DNA of 64,000 nucleotides from Paenibacillus lacisoli. Its GTDB lineage: Bacteria > Bacillota > Bacilli > Paenibacillales > Paenibacillaceae. The notes below the pieces were generated by a model. That model was not told the origin of the DNA. It ran no database searches and saw only the letters and a list, made by a program, of their open reading frames with translations. The position numbers were made by a program, and so were the translations under genes. Positions 1-9,836 of this stretch are shown in pieces. How positions within the stretch are numbered: position 1 is the stretch's first letter; the number at the start of each line of letters is the position of its first letter. The stretch lies in assembly GCF_030580655.1 (NCBI RefSeq), contig NZ_JAUQTB010000005.1:1-64000 (forward strand). Direction: 5' to 3'.

Positions 1-75
1 AAACCCCGCTCGACTTGCATGTATTAGGCACGCCGCCAGCGTTCGTCCTGAGCCAGGATCAAACTCTCCAATAAA
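1..75 (-). rRNA. rrs: 16S ribosomal RNA, 5' end only
   Basis: Read on the minus strand, this stretch begins TTTATTGGAGAGTTTGATCC and continues through the conserved first helix and the ACGAACGCTGGCGGCGTGCC segment of bacterial 16S rRNA. The gene runs off the left edge, so only about the first 75 nucleotides are here. The start is set by comparison with the usual Bacillus 5' end (TTTATCGGAGAG). An rRNA operon therefore lies to the left, transcribed leftward, with its promoter in this window. Confidence 0.96.
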
Positions 76-359
76 GTTATTGAAAAGAGCGATAAGCTCA
101 TTTTGAATCTGACGAGATATAAATCTCATGGTTTGCTGTTACTTACGCAACAGCGATACTCACTCGTTGTTCAGTTTTCAAAGATCAAACAGTCATCTGC
201 ATTTTCAGCAGCAACTCTTATAATATATCAGATCTCTTCAGACAAAGCAAGTCTTTCTTTTAAATCTTTACTGCTTTACTTGCTGTCTCTTCAGAAGAGA
301 ACTTTTATAATTTATCATAGGATAACATACTAATGCAACTGTTAATATAACCCATAAGG
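76..359 (-). other. rRNA leader and upstream region, no gene
   Basis: This gap between the 16S start and the safA terminator holds the pre-16S leader (76-215) and the rrn promoter. The part from 251 to 359 is AT-rich and plausibly an UP-element or second-promoter region. No open frame here has a ribosome binding site or protein-like composition. Confidence 0.6.
222..250 (-). promoter_or_regulatory. rRNA operon promoter (sigma-A type)
   Basis: On the minus strand a -35 TTGCTT (245-250) is followed after exactly 17 bases by -10 TATATT (222-227). It lies about 145 bases upstream of the 16S start. The sequence between is the expected pre-16S leader and holds the TTGAAAACTGAACAACGAG stretch typical of paenibacilli and bacilli. 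A second AT-rich block near 305-325 could be a further rrn promoter, but its -35 is unconvincing. Confidence 0.7.
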
Positions 360-388
360 AAAGGCACCAAGAGAATCCCGGTGCCTTT
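360..388 (-). terminator. Rho-independent terminator after safA
   Basis: An inverted repeat AAAGGCACC / GGTGCCTTT with an 11-base loop lies 17 bases past the safA stop. On the minus strand it is followed by TTTCCTT. It separates the spore-coat gene from the rRNA promoter. Confidence 0.8.
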
Positions 389-404
389 AATACCGAAAAT
401 AGAG

Positions 405-1958
405 CTATCCTTGAATCCATGGGCTGTTGCGCTTGGAGCGCGACACCCGTTCCTTTGCTTTACCTTTACTGTTTTCACCTGATGTCTTGGAACGTGCAGC
501 CTTACCAGATGAGGAATCACTTTGCGAAATCTTTACCTGTTTGTGTTTGGACGGGGCTTTGGCAGCTGCCCCCCTCGGAATCGTCTGCGGTTTTGGTTCC
601 TCAGCTGCAATGGTAACCGATGGTGTAACTTCCTCATCCGGCTGGATGATAAAATTAGCATCTTGTGTTGAAAGCACAGCCTGCGTCTCGCGGCACCCGC
701 AATCTCCAGCTTTGGGCGGATATATGCCGCCGTATGCACCGGATGGCTGCTGTGGTACACCAGGCTGGTTAAAATAAATCGGTTGAACCGGATATTCATA
801 GCTGTGGCTTATGCCTGCTTGAGGCTGATAGCTATAAGGCATTGGCGCCTGGGCGCCGCCGCATCCACAATCGCCTCCCGCTCCTACAGGTCCATACATA
901 GAAGGACTGGTCATGGGAGGCTGCATCATCAGTGGTGAAGCATAAGACTGCTGAGGCTGGTAAGGCATCGGGACTGGATATCCGTTAGGATAGCCGCCTC
1001 CCTCGTGATGATACTCTGCCATTAACGGAGCCTGCATATACGGCTGAATTTCCGGCATCCATGTCGGGCCTTTATGGCCGTGGCAGCCGCAGTCATCCAT
1101 ATAAGGGAGCGGTTGACTATAGATCGGCTGCATGTTTGCAGCTCCTACCTGCTCCGGCTGGATGCCCGGATAAATCCCCATTCCCATGTCCCCACACTCT
1201 TCCATCTTGTTTCCTACCTCGGAATACATATCAGGCATCATCGCATAAGGCATAGGAATAGGCGCTGGCATTTGCCCGCAGCCGCAGTCTTCTTTCGGCT
1301 TCTCATATCCGCAAGGCATTTCCTGCTGCGGCGGCATCATAATCGGCGCGGGAACCGGCTGAGGCAGCGGAGCTGGTGCGGGCGGTGTAATCATTACAAT
1401 CGGCTGGGGCATCTCCTGCACAGGAGGAGGAGTCGGCTGGACCGGCATCTCGGGCATGACCGGAAGCTGCTGAACAGGAGGCAAAGGCATTTCCTCCTTC
1501 GGCTTGGTCAGTTCCTCTTTAGGTGCGGTCAGTTCTTCTTTCGGTTGGGTCAGCTCCTCTTTAACCCCTGTATAGGTTTTCCCCCCCGGCATCTTCGGAT
1601 TGCTCGGAACAGTCATCTGTTCTCCCTTGACTTTGGGGATGTTGACCGTTTCACCAACCAACAGCGCATTCGGGTTCTTCAGCTGCGGATTAGCTTCAAT
1701 CATGTTCTGCAGTGGAATTCCCCACGCTTTGGAGAGCTGCCATAGTGTATCCCCCTGCTTCACCTTGTGCTGATACACGACATCCTGGGCCGGTGATGCC
1801 GGAACCGCTTCTGACGGAATTTTAACCTTCATACCAATTTCAAGCTGGTTGGGATCCGTTATCTGCGGATTCGCCGCAGTGATTTTCTCCAGGGTCACTC
1901 CATACTTCTGAGCCAGCAGATAGAGAGTATCTCCCTTTTTGACGATATGGATCTTCAC
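405..1958 (-). CDS. safA: SafA-like spore coat morphogenetic protein, two N-terminal LysM domains
   Basis: Predicted 517 residues. Two LysM modules sit at about 1-48 and 61-108 (each with a GDTL turn and an xANPQ..NP motif), expected to bind cortex peptidoglycan. Residues 133-158 hold four near-copies of PKEELT. The middle (about 160-430) is very rich in Pro, Met, Tyr and Gln, with four DCGC motifs at 224, 289, 363 and 419. The C-terminal 50 residues are basic and Ser/Lys-rich. This LysM-plus-low-complexity build matches SafA/ExsA-type coat or cortex interface proteins, and in B. subtilis safA lies near the pheA/obg region. The start is GTG, 10 bases after AGGAGG. The central sequence is too low in complexity to prove orthology. 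Confidence 0.72.
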   Translation of the reverse strand: MKIHIVKKGDTLYLLAQKYGVTLEKITAANPQITDPNQLEIGMKVKIPSEAVPASPAQDVVYQHKVKQGDTLWQLSKAWGIPLQNMIEANPQLKNPNALLVGETVNIPKVKGEQMTVPSNPKMPGGKTYTGVKEELTQPKEELTAPKEELTKPKEEMPLPPVQQLPVMPEMPVQPTPPPVQEMPQPIVMITPPAPAPLPQPVPAPIMMPPQQEMPCGYEKPKEDCGCGQMPAPIPMPYAMMPDMYSEVGNKMEECGDMGMGIYPGIQPEQVGAANMQPIYSQPLPYMDDCGCHGHKGPTWMPEIQPYMQAPLMAEYHHEGGGYPNGYPVPMPYQPQQSYASPLMMQPPMTSPSMYGPVGAGGDCGCGGAQAPMPYSYQPQAGISHSYEYPVQPIYFNQPGVPQQPSGAYGGIYPPKAGDCGCRETQAVLSTQDANFIIQPDEEVTPSVTIAAEEPKPQTIPRGAAAKAPSKHKQVKISQSDSSSGKAARSKTSGENSKGKAKERVSRSKRNSPWIQG

Positions 1959-2101
1959 GTATCACTAACCTCCTAGACGTATCATTTGGGTCAACCTGCA
2001 CCCGTCTTTCCGATACTACATCCTATGCAGGGACTGGGCGAATGACATCCTTATCTGTAAAAAAACACTCCGCTGACCGCCAAAGCCTTCGCGCACCCGA
2101 C

Positions 2102-2133
2102 AAAAAAAGCCCTTTCTCCGAAGAGAAAGGACT
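2102..2133 (-). terminator. Terminator after ilvE
   Basis: An 11-bp stem (AGTCCTTTCTC / GAGAAAGGGCT, one wobble pair) with a TTCG loop is followed by seven T on the minus strand. It lies 20 bases past the ilvE stop and ends the pheB-ilvE operon. Confidence 0.92.
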
Positions 2134-2152
2134 TGATGCTAAAGCATAAGAC

Positions 2153-3040
2153 TTATTCAGCTGGCCATACCTTGTAACCGTCTTGGTCCACGATCGCACG
2201 GAACTCCTGAAGCAGCTGCAGTGTGATTGGACCCGCCACGCCGGAACCAATCGTTCTGCCGTCCACTTCATAAGCAGCGATAACTTCAGCAGCCGTACCT
2301 GTGAAGAATACTTCATCGGCAACATACACATCATGCAGGGTAAATGGTTGTTCCTTCAGCGGAAGGCCGATTTTACCGCAGATGTCAATGATCGCATTAC
2401 GGGTTACACCTTCAAGCGCCCCGAGATAGCAAGGCGGGGTATAGACCACACCATTTTTGATGATAAAAATGTTATCACTAGAGCCCTCAGTTACATATCC
2501 CTGGGAGTTCAGCATGATAGCTTCGCCTACACCGGCGTAGTTGGACTGGATTTTAACCAAAATATTATTCAGGTAATTCAAGGATTTGATCTTCGGATTC
2601 AGTGCATCCGGAATGTTGCGGCGCTGGGAGACCGACACCGTCTTCAGGCCAGTACGGTAGGCTTCCTCCGGATAAATTGCCAGCTGCTCCACGATAATCA
2701 ATACAGTAGCTTTGGGACAGCGGTTCGGATCAAGACCCAGATTACCTGCACCGCGGGATACAACCAGACGGATATATCCGCTGCGCATCTCGTTACGACG
2801 GATTGTCTCCGCCATGGCTTCCAGCATCTCGTCATAGCTCAGCGGAATGTTAAGCTGGATGGATTTAGCTGAATCATAAAGACGATCCAGATGCTCTTTG
2901 CATTTGAAAATATTGCCGTTATAAATACGAATCCCTTCAAAAATGCCGTCACCGTACAGAAAACCATGGTCGTAAACGGAAACTTTTGCGTTCTCCTTGG
3001 TAACAAACTCACCGTCTAAATAAATCCATTGCTCTGCCAT
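2153..3040 (-). CDS. ilvE: Branched-chain amino acid aminotransferase
   Basis: Fold-type IV PLP aminotransferase of 295 residues. It catalyses the last step of Leu, Ile and Val synthesis with glutamate as amino donor. The catalytic lysine lies in the KSLNYLNN segment, with the VTEGSSDNIFI and GVTRNAII motifs further on. The open frame extends 19 codons upstream into pheA, but the ATG at 3038-3040 (MAEQWIYLDGEFV) has GGAGGTG 11 bases before it and gives the family length. It starts 4 bases after the pheA stop and is the last gene of the operon. D-amino acid aminotransferase is the nearest alternative; the length and KSLNYLNN favour IlvE. Confidence 0.93.
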   Translation of the reverse strand: MAEQWIYLDGEFVTKENAKVSVYDHGFLYGDGIFEGIRIYNGNIFKCKEHLDRLYDSAKSIQLNIPLSYDEMLEAMAETIRRNEMRSGYIRLVVSRGAGNLGLDPNRCPKATVLIIVEQLAIYPEEAYRTGLKTVSVSQRRNIPDALNPKIKSLNYLNNILVKIQSNYAGVGEAIMLNSQGYVTEGSSDNIFIIKNGVVYTPPCYLGALEGVTRNAIIDICGKIGLPLKEQPFTLHDVYVADEVFFTGTAAEVIAAYEVDGRTIGSGVAGPITLQLLQEFRAIVDQDGYKVWPAE

Positions 3041-3044
3041 TGTA

Positions 3045-3932
3045 CTACTGCACCTCCGTGGATAGTTCTTGATAAGTATAGTTGGGGTAGGAGCCAAGAA
3101 TCCGCACCTGGCATTGCAGCGCTTCGATCTCAGCTATAGCTGCCGGAAGCAGTACCGAATGGATGGTCTCCAGAACCTCAATGTAAAAATAATAACTGCC
3201 CAGCTGCCTTTTGGTCGGGCGCGATTCGATGCGCGACAGATTCAGACGGCGCCAGGCAAAGGCCGACAGCACCTGGTGCAGTGCACCAGGAAAGTCTTCC
3301 GGCTGAGTCACAATTAGACTGGTGCGTACACCTTCAGGCTGACGTCTAAACTCTGCCGGCTCACGTCCAACCAGAACGAAGCGGGTAAAGTTATTGTCGT
3401 GATCCGTAACCTTGCTGGCCATAATATCCAGCTGATGCTTCTCGGCAGCCAGAGACGTACCGATCGCTGCCCAGCCTGAACCCGGATTATTCTTGACGAT
3501 AGCCACAGCCTCGGCCGTACTATTCACACTTTCCAGCTCAGCCTGAGGCGCAAACTTTTGGATGAACTGCTGGCACTGCGGGATGGCAACCGGATGGGAC
3601 ATAATTTTGGTAATACGCGTGAAATCCACATTACCGTCACGGTCCTGAAATTCATTGCGGTGTCCGATCAAATTCTGAATGGAGGGGTATACCCACTCGG
3701 CCTGCATTGGGATATCCACTTCATGCACGAGCCAATCCATATGTAAGCTCACCGAGCCGTCAATGGTGTTCTCAATCGGAATGACGCTATAATCGGTTAC
3801 TCCTTGCTCCGTTGAACGAAACACTTCAGAAATATGCTTGTAGTGTACAAGTTCATAGGGAACATCACCCGCCAGGTACAGAATCGCTTCGTGCGAGACG
3901 GTTCCTTCGGGTAATACAGCAATCTTTTTCAT
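3045..3932 (-). CDS. pheA: Prephenate dehydratase
   Basis: Monofunctional prephenate dehydratase (295 residues) that converts prephenate to phenylpyruvate for phenylalanine synthesis. The dehydratase lobes fill about residues 1-190 with the NNFTRF segment carrying the catalytic threonine. A C-terminal ACT domain contains LSRIESRPTK, the phenylalanine-binding signature for feedback inhibition. No chorismate mutase domain is present. The ATG overlaps the thrB stop by 4 bases (ATGA), a sign of translational coupling. Confidence 0.95.
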   Translation of the reverse strand: MKKIAVLPEGTVSHEAILYLAGDVPYELVHYKHISEVFRSTEQGVTDYSVIPIENTIDGSVSLHMDWLVHEVDIPMQAEWVYPSIQNLIGHRNEFQDRDGNVDFTRITKIMSHPVAIPQCQQFIQKFAPQAELESVNSTAEAVAIVKNNPGSGWAAIGTSLAAEKHQLDIMASKVTDHDNNFTRFVLVGREPAEFRRQPEGVRTSLIVTQPEDFPGALHQVLSAFAWRRLNLSRIESRPTKRQLGSYYFYIEVLETIHSVLLPAAIAEIEALQCQVRILGSYPNYTYQELSTEVQ

Positions 3933-4897
3933 ATTGTAACGTCCCCTTTTATCATATCCAAAAATGACAAGGATTGCATCTGGGAAATCAGCTGCACACC
4001 TTCCAGATCCGGCAGAAGCTGCAGAGCTGCAGCCTGGATTCCAGAACGCTCCATCGTCTCCAGCAGGTACCGGGTCAACTCTCCGCTCCGTCCTTCCCGG
4101 CGGTCAGCCAGTGCGAGTACAGTCGGTCCTGCGCCACTTAGTGCAGCACCCAGTGCTCCGTGTTCAGGAGCATGCTCGAGAATTTCAGCCATCCCGGGTA
4201 CCAGGGATGCACGGTAAGGCTGGTGAAGGCGGTCCTTCATCGCCGTCCGGATCAGGTCCAGTCTTCCCTGCGCCAGCGCCGTCGCGAGCAGTGTGGAACG
4301 GCTGATGTTAAATATAGCATCCCCCATGGAAAGCGATGCCGGCAGCACTTCTCGCGCCTTGCTGGTAGACAATTGAAAATCAGGGATGACGACAATAACC
4401 TCCAGATTCTCGTCCGGTATAATTTTCAGACACTCTGCCCGGCTGCCGTCCCATACAGCTGTGATAATACCGCCATACAGAGAGGCCCCCACATTATCGG
4501 GGTGTTTCTCGATCGCTGTGGCCATATCGAACAGCTTGCTTTGCGGCAGGGGAAAACCGATAAGCGCATTCGCCGCAGCCAGTCCGCCGACAATCGCTGA
4601 TGCACTGCTGCCAAGCCCACGGGTCAGCGGGATATCTGAATACATAGCAACTTCAATCTCCGGTACATGCACTCCCGCTTCCCGGAAGACAAGCTGGGCC
4701 ACTTCGTAAATCAAGTTGGATTTATCCACGGGCACTCCGTTCATTTGGTCACCATGGAGGTGAAACGTAGTCTGATCTGAAGCCTTCATCTCCATCCAGG
4801 CATACAGGGACAGTGCCATTCCCATTGTGTCAAACCCGGGCCCAAGGTTAGCTGTACTGGCCGGGATCCTTACTCTAACGCCTTCTTCGCGAATCAT
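3929..4897 (-). CDS. thrB: Homoserine kinase
   Basis: GHMP-family kinase (322 residues) that phosphorylates homoserine on the way to threonine. It has the N-terminal PASTANLGPGFDTMG motif, the ATP-binding LTRGLGSSASA loop at about 92-102 and the C-terminal GALGAALSGAGPT segment. GGAGAGGAAG lies just before the ATG. It is 64 bases downstream of hom and overlaps pheA by 4 bases. Threonine synthase (thrC), usually beside it, is not in this cluster. Confidence 0.95.
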   Translation of the reverse strand: MIREEGVRVRIPASTANLGPGFDTMGMALSLYAWMEMKASDQTTFHLHGDQMNGVPVDKSNLIYEVAQLVFREAGVHVPEIEVAMYSDIPLTRGLGSSASAIVGGLAAANALIGFPLPQSKLFDMATAIEKHPDNVGASLYGGIITAVWDGSRAECLKIIPDENLEVIVVIPDFQLSTSKAREVLPASLSMGDAIFNISRSTLLATALAQGRLDLIRTAMKDRLHQPYRASLVPGMAEILEHAPEHGALGAALSGAGPTVLALADRREGRSGELTRYLLETMERSGIQAAALQLLPDLEGVQLISQMQSLSFLDMIKGDVTI

Positions 4898-4961
4898 GCA
4901 AAACTTCCTCTCCAGCTGTAAAGCAGCTTTCTGTATAGTACAGCGTCATCCAGCCGGGTGT

Positions 4962-6248
4962 TTAGCCGACTACACGATAGACACTTTTAATTTTGCGTAT
5001 GACTTCCAGGGATTCAAAATGCTCAAGCACCTGCTGCACACTTGCCTTGCTGGCGGCGTGCGTGACGATGATAATCTCCGCGTCCGGATTATGCTCATTC
5101 GGCTGCTGCACCACAGAGGCAAGGCTGACATCAAATTCAGCAAACACCTGTGTGATTTTGGCCAATACGCCGGCCTTGTCGTCCACATGCAGCAGAATAA
5201 AATTTTTGCAGAAAACAAGTTCATCGCTCATCAGCCGCTTCGGCTTATAAGGCAGCATCGCTTTCGATCCGTTCACACCCAGCTTCATGTTCCGTACAAC
5301 AGCTACGAGATCGGCCACAACCGAGGTCGCTGTCGGCATTTCACCGGCACCCGCACCGTAGAACATCGTCTCGCCAACCGCTTCGCCATGAACATATACT
5401 GCGTTGAACACACCATTAACAGCTGCTAACGGGTGATTCTGGCTGACCATTGTCGGCTGCACACTAACCGTGAATGCGTCATCCTGCATCTCGGCAATGC
5501 CCAGCAGCTTCATTTCATATCCCAGACGTTTGGCAAAAGCGATATCTTCGCTGGATATTCCGGTAATCCCCTCAACCGATACATCCTTCAGCTCCACATG
5601 GCTGCGGAAACCAAGCGTCCCCAATATAGCCATCTTCCGCGCAGCATCCAGGCCTTCCACATCGGAAGTCGGATCCGACTCGGCGTAACCGAGCTGCTGT
5701 GCTTCTTTGAGCACCGATTCGTACGAAGCACCTTCCTGACTCATTTTGGTCAGAATATAATTGGTTGTGCCGTTCACAATTCCCATAATCCGTGTGATCC
5801 GGTCCGATGAGAACCCTTCAATCAGAGTTCGGATGATCGGTATACCGCCTGCTACACTTGCCTCGTAAAATACGTCACATTGATGTTCCTGCGCCTTGGC
5901 AATAATCTCAGAGCCATATAGGGCCATAAGGTCCTTATTCGCGGTAACCACGTGCTTGCCGTGTTCCAGAGCCGCCAAAATATAAGCTTTGGTCTGATCG
6001 ATCCCGCCCATAACTTCCACAATCACATCAATTTCCGGGTTCTTGATGACCTCCCAAGGGTCCTCCGTTAATTTTTCCGGACTAATTGGGATACTCCGAA
6101 CCTTGTCGGTATTCTTAACTACAATCTTCTCTATTACAATCGGCGAGCCGACCTGACTGCTCAGGTCTGCCTGATTGCCTTCCACGATGCGGACTACACC
6201 TGTACCTACAGTACCCAGGCCCAGCAGTCCTACTTTTACCGGTCTCAT
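4962..6248 (-). CDS. hom: Homoserine dehydrogenase
   Basis: NAD(P)-dependent homoserine dehydrogenase (428 residues from this start), the branch point to threonine and methionine. It has the Rossmann GLGTVGTGVV motif, the VTANKD segment, the catalytic domain with GIVNGTTNYIL, and a C-terminal ACT domain (about 350-428) for feedback control. The frame is open to 6290, but GGGGG seven bases before the ATG at 6246-6248 (MRPVKVGLLGLG) supports this start; the ATG at 6252-6254 is the alternative. It lies just after pheB. Confidence 0.94.
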   Translation of the reverse strand: MRPVKVGLLGLGTVGTGVVRIVEGNQADLSSQVGSPIVIEKIVVKNTDKVRSIPISPEKLTEDPWEVIKNPEIDVIVEVMGGIDQTKAYILAALEHGKHVVTANKDLMALYGSEIIAKAQEHQCDVFYEASVAGGIPIIRTLIEGFSSDRITRIMGIVNGTTNYILTKMSQEGASYESVLKEAQQLGYAESDPTSDVEGLDAARKMAILGTLGFRSHVELKDVSVEGITGISSEDIAFAKRLGYEMKLLGIAEMQDDAFTVSVQPTMVSQNHPLAAVNGVFNAVYVHGEAVGETMFYGAGAGEMPTATSVVADLVAVVRNMKLGVNGSKAMLPYKPKRLMSDELVFCKNFILLHVDDKAGVLAKITQVFAEFDVSLASVVQQPNEHNPDAEIIIVTHAASKASVQQVLEHFESLEVIRKIKSVYRVVG

Positions 6249-6276
6249 TCCCATACCCCCGATATCTTCTCTCTTC

Positions 6277-6714
6277 CTAACCTTGGCCAATCAGCCGCAC
6301 ACGTCTTACACCTGCAAGAGCGCCCAGTCCTTCCAGCATATCACCCAGCCCGTCGTTTAATCGAGACATTTCCACCGAAATCACCACATTGGCTCTGCCC
6401 TGAAGAGGGATGCTCTGGTTGATAGTCAGCACGTTAGCTCCGAAATCCGCTACCACCCCCAGCACCTTGGAGAGCATACCTGATTCATGTTCCAGATCGA
6501 TCGAAATATTCACAATCCGTTCCCGTTCCAGCTGGTTGATCAAGTGAATACCATCTTTATATTTATAAAAGGCACTGCGGCTTAATCCGATTTGCTCGAC
6601 CGCTTCATGAACGGTTTTGACATCTCCGGCGGCAAGCAGCTGCTTGACCTGCATCGTCTTCACGACCGCCTCGGGCAAAATGTCTTCACGCACTAAATAA
6701 TAGCGTTCCTTCAA
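6277..6714 (-). CDS. pheB: ACT domain-containing regulatory protein PheB
   Basis: A 145-residue protein of the UPF0735/PheB family. The N-terminal half has a short helix-turn-helix-like segment (EAVEQIGLSRSAFYKYKDGI, about 40-59). The C-terminal half is an ACT domain with ERIVNISIDLEHESGMLSKV. Its function is not settled; in B. subtilis it neighbours pheA and obg. The ACT fold suggests binding of an amino acid. Translation starts at TTG with GAGGAGAGG upstream. It is the first gene of the pheB-hom-thrB-pheA-ilvE operon. Confidence 0.88.
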   Translation of the reverse strand: MKERYYLVREDILPEAVVKTMQVKQLLAAGDVKTVHEAVEQIGLSRSAFYKYKDGIHLINQLERERIVNISIDLEHESGMLSKVLGVVADFGANVLTINQSIPLQGRANVVISVEMSRLNDGLGDMLEGLGALAGVRRVRLIGQG

Positions 6715-6755
6715 AACGTCCTCTCCTCAAAGACTCTTGTTTTTATTTAGTGGAC

Positions 6756-6784
6756 ATTATATCGAAACAATGAGATTAGGGCAA
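6756..6784 (-). promoter_or_regulatory. sigma-A promoter of the pheB-hom-thrB-pheA-ilvE operon
   Basis: TTGCCC (6779-6784), a 17-base spacer and a perfect TATAAT (6756-6761) on the minus strand lie 42 bases upstream of the pheB start codon. No T-box or attenuator hairpin is visible between it and pheB. Confidence 0.85.
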
Positions 6785-6905
6785 TAGGCAATGTCCGTTT
6801 TTTTCAGCCTAACCTTATCAGCAGGTTCTTATCTGCACTTCAAGCTGCCTGTTTGAATAAACCTGGAACAGATATCTACGGTATTTTTATTTGGTGTTTT
6901 GTTAT

Positions 6906-6950
6906 GTAAAAAGCCGGTCCTCCTCTTGAAGTCAAGATAAGAACCGGCTG
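6906..6950 (-). terminator. Terminator after obg
   Basis: AGCCGGT...ACCGGCT stem with an inner CTTGA-type stem, followed by six T on the minus strand. It starts a few bases after the obg stop. Confidence 0.92.
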
Positions 6951-6955
6951 TTTTC

Positions 6956-8266
<1,311 letters not shown>

Positions 8267-8281
8267 TTATTGACACCTTCC

Positions 8282-9019
8282 TTATATTCCGCACGGCATC
8301 CTAAATTGAAAAGATGCCTGTCCGGCGTTTGACTGCTCTGCTACGATATGCTTGTGCTCCAGTGCCTTAACAATCTGATGCAGCAGCTCGGGATCCTCCA
8401 TCTCGGAGGCTTCAAAACGCACCACAGCGTCTCCCTGATCCAAAGTAAAATAAATGGTCAAGCTGCGCACTTCTCCCCAGGACGACCGGCCCCCACTGTA
8501 TTGATATGCCCTTACTGTATCCATGACAGCCGTAGCAAGGGACTCGCCGTCTTCGGGAGACATGACAGCGCCCAGCTGCATTTGATCCTGCACTTCCACA
8601 TGTAACTCCAGGTTGGCTCCATAACTGCGGAACGACTGCAGGAAAAATACCAGCGATGGAATACCCAGCTTAGCGATTTTACTCTCCTCAGCGACCCGTT
8701 CCTTTATTCTTTCCACACACTGCACGGTTTTATCATGCTTGCCCAGCCGGATATATCCGTACAGCACCTGCAAATCATTCATCCAATCGTGTCTATGATG
8801 GTTCAGCGTGGAAATGGCTGTTCCCTGCACCGTGCGCAGCAGCTGCTGTTTCTCCTGCTCTGCCGTCCGGCGCAACATCTGCACGGCCAGCATCACGGAG
8901 CCCACACACCAAATTACGGCTGCAACCAAAGTAACGATTGTAGGATATACAAAAATAAAAACCAAAGGAATCAAAATGGAGCATGCGGTAAGCAGCGGCA
9001 CCTTGGTCCAACTTCTCAT
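8282..9019 (-). CDS. spo0B: Sporulation initiation phosphotransferase Spo0B, membrane-anchored form
   Basis: A 245-residue protein passing phosphate from Spo0F to Spo0A in the sporulation phosphorelay. The segment NHHRHDWMNDLQVLYGYI (73-90) contains the phosphorylatable His77, matching the RHDWMN motif of B. subtilis Spo0B. The C-terminal part is a degenerate ATPase-like fold. Two hydrophobic segments at about 8-25 and 28-48, which the B. subtilis protein lacks, would tether it to the membrane. The gene sits directly upstream of obg, as in Bacillus. Confidence 0.87.
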   Translation of the reverse strand: MRSWTKVPLLTACSILIPLVFIFVYPTIVTLVAAVIWCVGSVMLAVQMLRRTAEQEKQQLLRTVQGTAISTLNHHRHDWMNDLQVLYGYIRLGKHDKTVQCVERIKERVAEESKIAKLGIPSLVFFLQSFRSYGANLELHVEVQDQMQLGAVMSPEDGESLATAVMDTVRAYQYSGGRSSWGEVRSLTIYFTLDQGDAVVRFEASEMEDPELLHQIVKALEHKHIVAEQSNAGQASFQFRMPCGI

Positions 9020-9109
9020 GGCTTCTCTCCGTTCTGCAATCTGTTAAATGGGTTCCATAACCATAAATCAGTATATCATAGAGATTACACCCGTGGGCAC
9101 CACGATACA

Positions 9110-9140
9110 AAAAAGCCCCCGGCAGAAGTGCCGGAGGCTC
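9110..9140 (-). terminator. Terminator after rpmA
   Basis: Stem GCCTCCGGCA / TGCCGGGGGC with a CTTC loop and six T on the minus strand, about 22 bases past the rpmA stop. It closes the rplU-prp-rpmA unit before spo0B. Confidence 0.93.
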
Positions 9141-9161
9141 CTTATTCGGCTAACGCCGTTA

Positions 9162-9473
9162 TTAAGCTTCCACTGCAGCCGCTACTGGAGCGACTTCAAT
9201 CGGGTAGACGCTCACTTTTTTGCGGTCGCGGCCCCAACGTTCGAATTTCACAACGCCGTCCACTTTAGCAAAAAGAGTGTCGTCAGAACCGATGCCCACG
9301 TTCGTGCCCGGATGAATTTTCGTTCCGCGCTGACGAACCAGGATGCTGCCGCCAGTCACTGCTTGACCGTCAGCACGTTTCACGCCCAGACGTTTAGCAC
9401 GGCTATCACGTCCGTTCTTTGTGGAACCTACACCTTTTTTCGATGCGAACAATTGAAGATTCAATTTCAACAT
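9162..9473 (-). CDS. rpmA: 50S ribosomal protein L27, with cleavable N-terminal extension
   Basis: A 103-residue bL27, near the peptidyl transferase centre. It begins [20 protein letters not shown]: the hydrophobic leader of about nine residues before ASKKG is the Firmicute-type extension removed by the Prp protease, whose gene is next door. The core has the [10 protein letters not shown] motif. AAGGAGG lies before the ATG, and the gene is last in rplU-prp-rpmA. Confidence 0.97.
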   Translation of the reverse strand: MLKLNLQLFASKKGVGSTKNGRDSRAKRLGVKRADGQAVTGGSILVRQRGTKIHPGTNVGIGSDDTLFAKVDGVVKFERWGRDRKKVSVYPIEVAPVAAAVEA

Positions 9474-9491
9474 GTTAGTCTACCTCCTTCT

Positions 9492-9824
9492 TTAGTTATT
9501 GCCTTGCTCTACACGTATATACTTACCATATGACGCTGCGATACTCTCCAGCATGACCACCATGGACTCAAGCAGCAACTGTACCTGTGAAGACACGGAA
9601 TCCGCCAGCGGTTCCGTCAGACGGGCGCTAAGAAAACCATTCTTCATCTTCGAATCAAGCTCCACCCCGGTAAGGGCTTCGATCGAGTTCACGGTTCCAA
9701 CCGTAACAGCTGAAACACCGGCACAAACGATATCACGACCGGCTTTTGCAAAGTTTGCATGGCCTTCAATCGAGAAACCTTCAATACTGCCGTCATCCAG
9801 TCGGGCAATGTGCACGTTAATCAC
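9492..9824 (-). CDS. prp: Ribosomal-processing cysteine protease Prp (YsxB)
   Basis: A 110-residue protease expected to cut the N-terminal extension off ribosomal protein L27. The catalytic pair His22 (in EGHANFA) and Cys34 (in GRDIVCAGVSA) are in the family positions. It lies between rplU and rpmA, the conserved Firmicute arrangement that places enzyme and substrate in one transcript. Confidence 0.93.
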   Translation of the reverse strand: MINVHIARLDDGSIEGFSIEGHANFAKAGRDIVCAGVSAVTVGTVNSIEALTGVELDSKMKNGFLSARLTEPLADSVSSQVQLLLESMVVMLESIAASYGKYIRVEQGNN

Positions 9825-9836
9825 GGATGCACCTTC

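Noticed and set aside
103-333. Plus-strand open frame of 76 codons near the left edge
   Set aside because: It overlaps the rRNA promoter and leader, has no ribosome binding site and an Ile/Ser/Leu-rich composition expected of AT-rich DNA.
1074-1745. Plus-strand frame of 223 codons opposite safA
   Set aside because: Its His/Arg-rich sequence is the antisense image of the Pro/Glu/Met codons of safA; no ribosome binding site.
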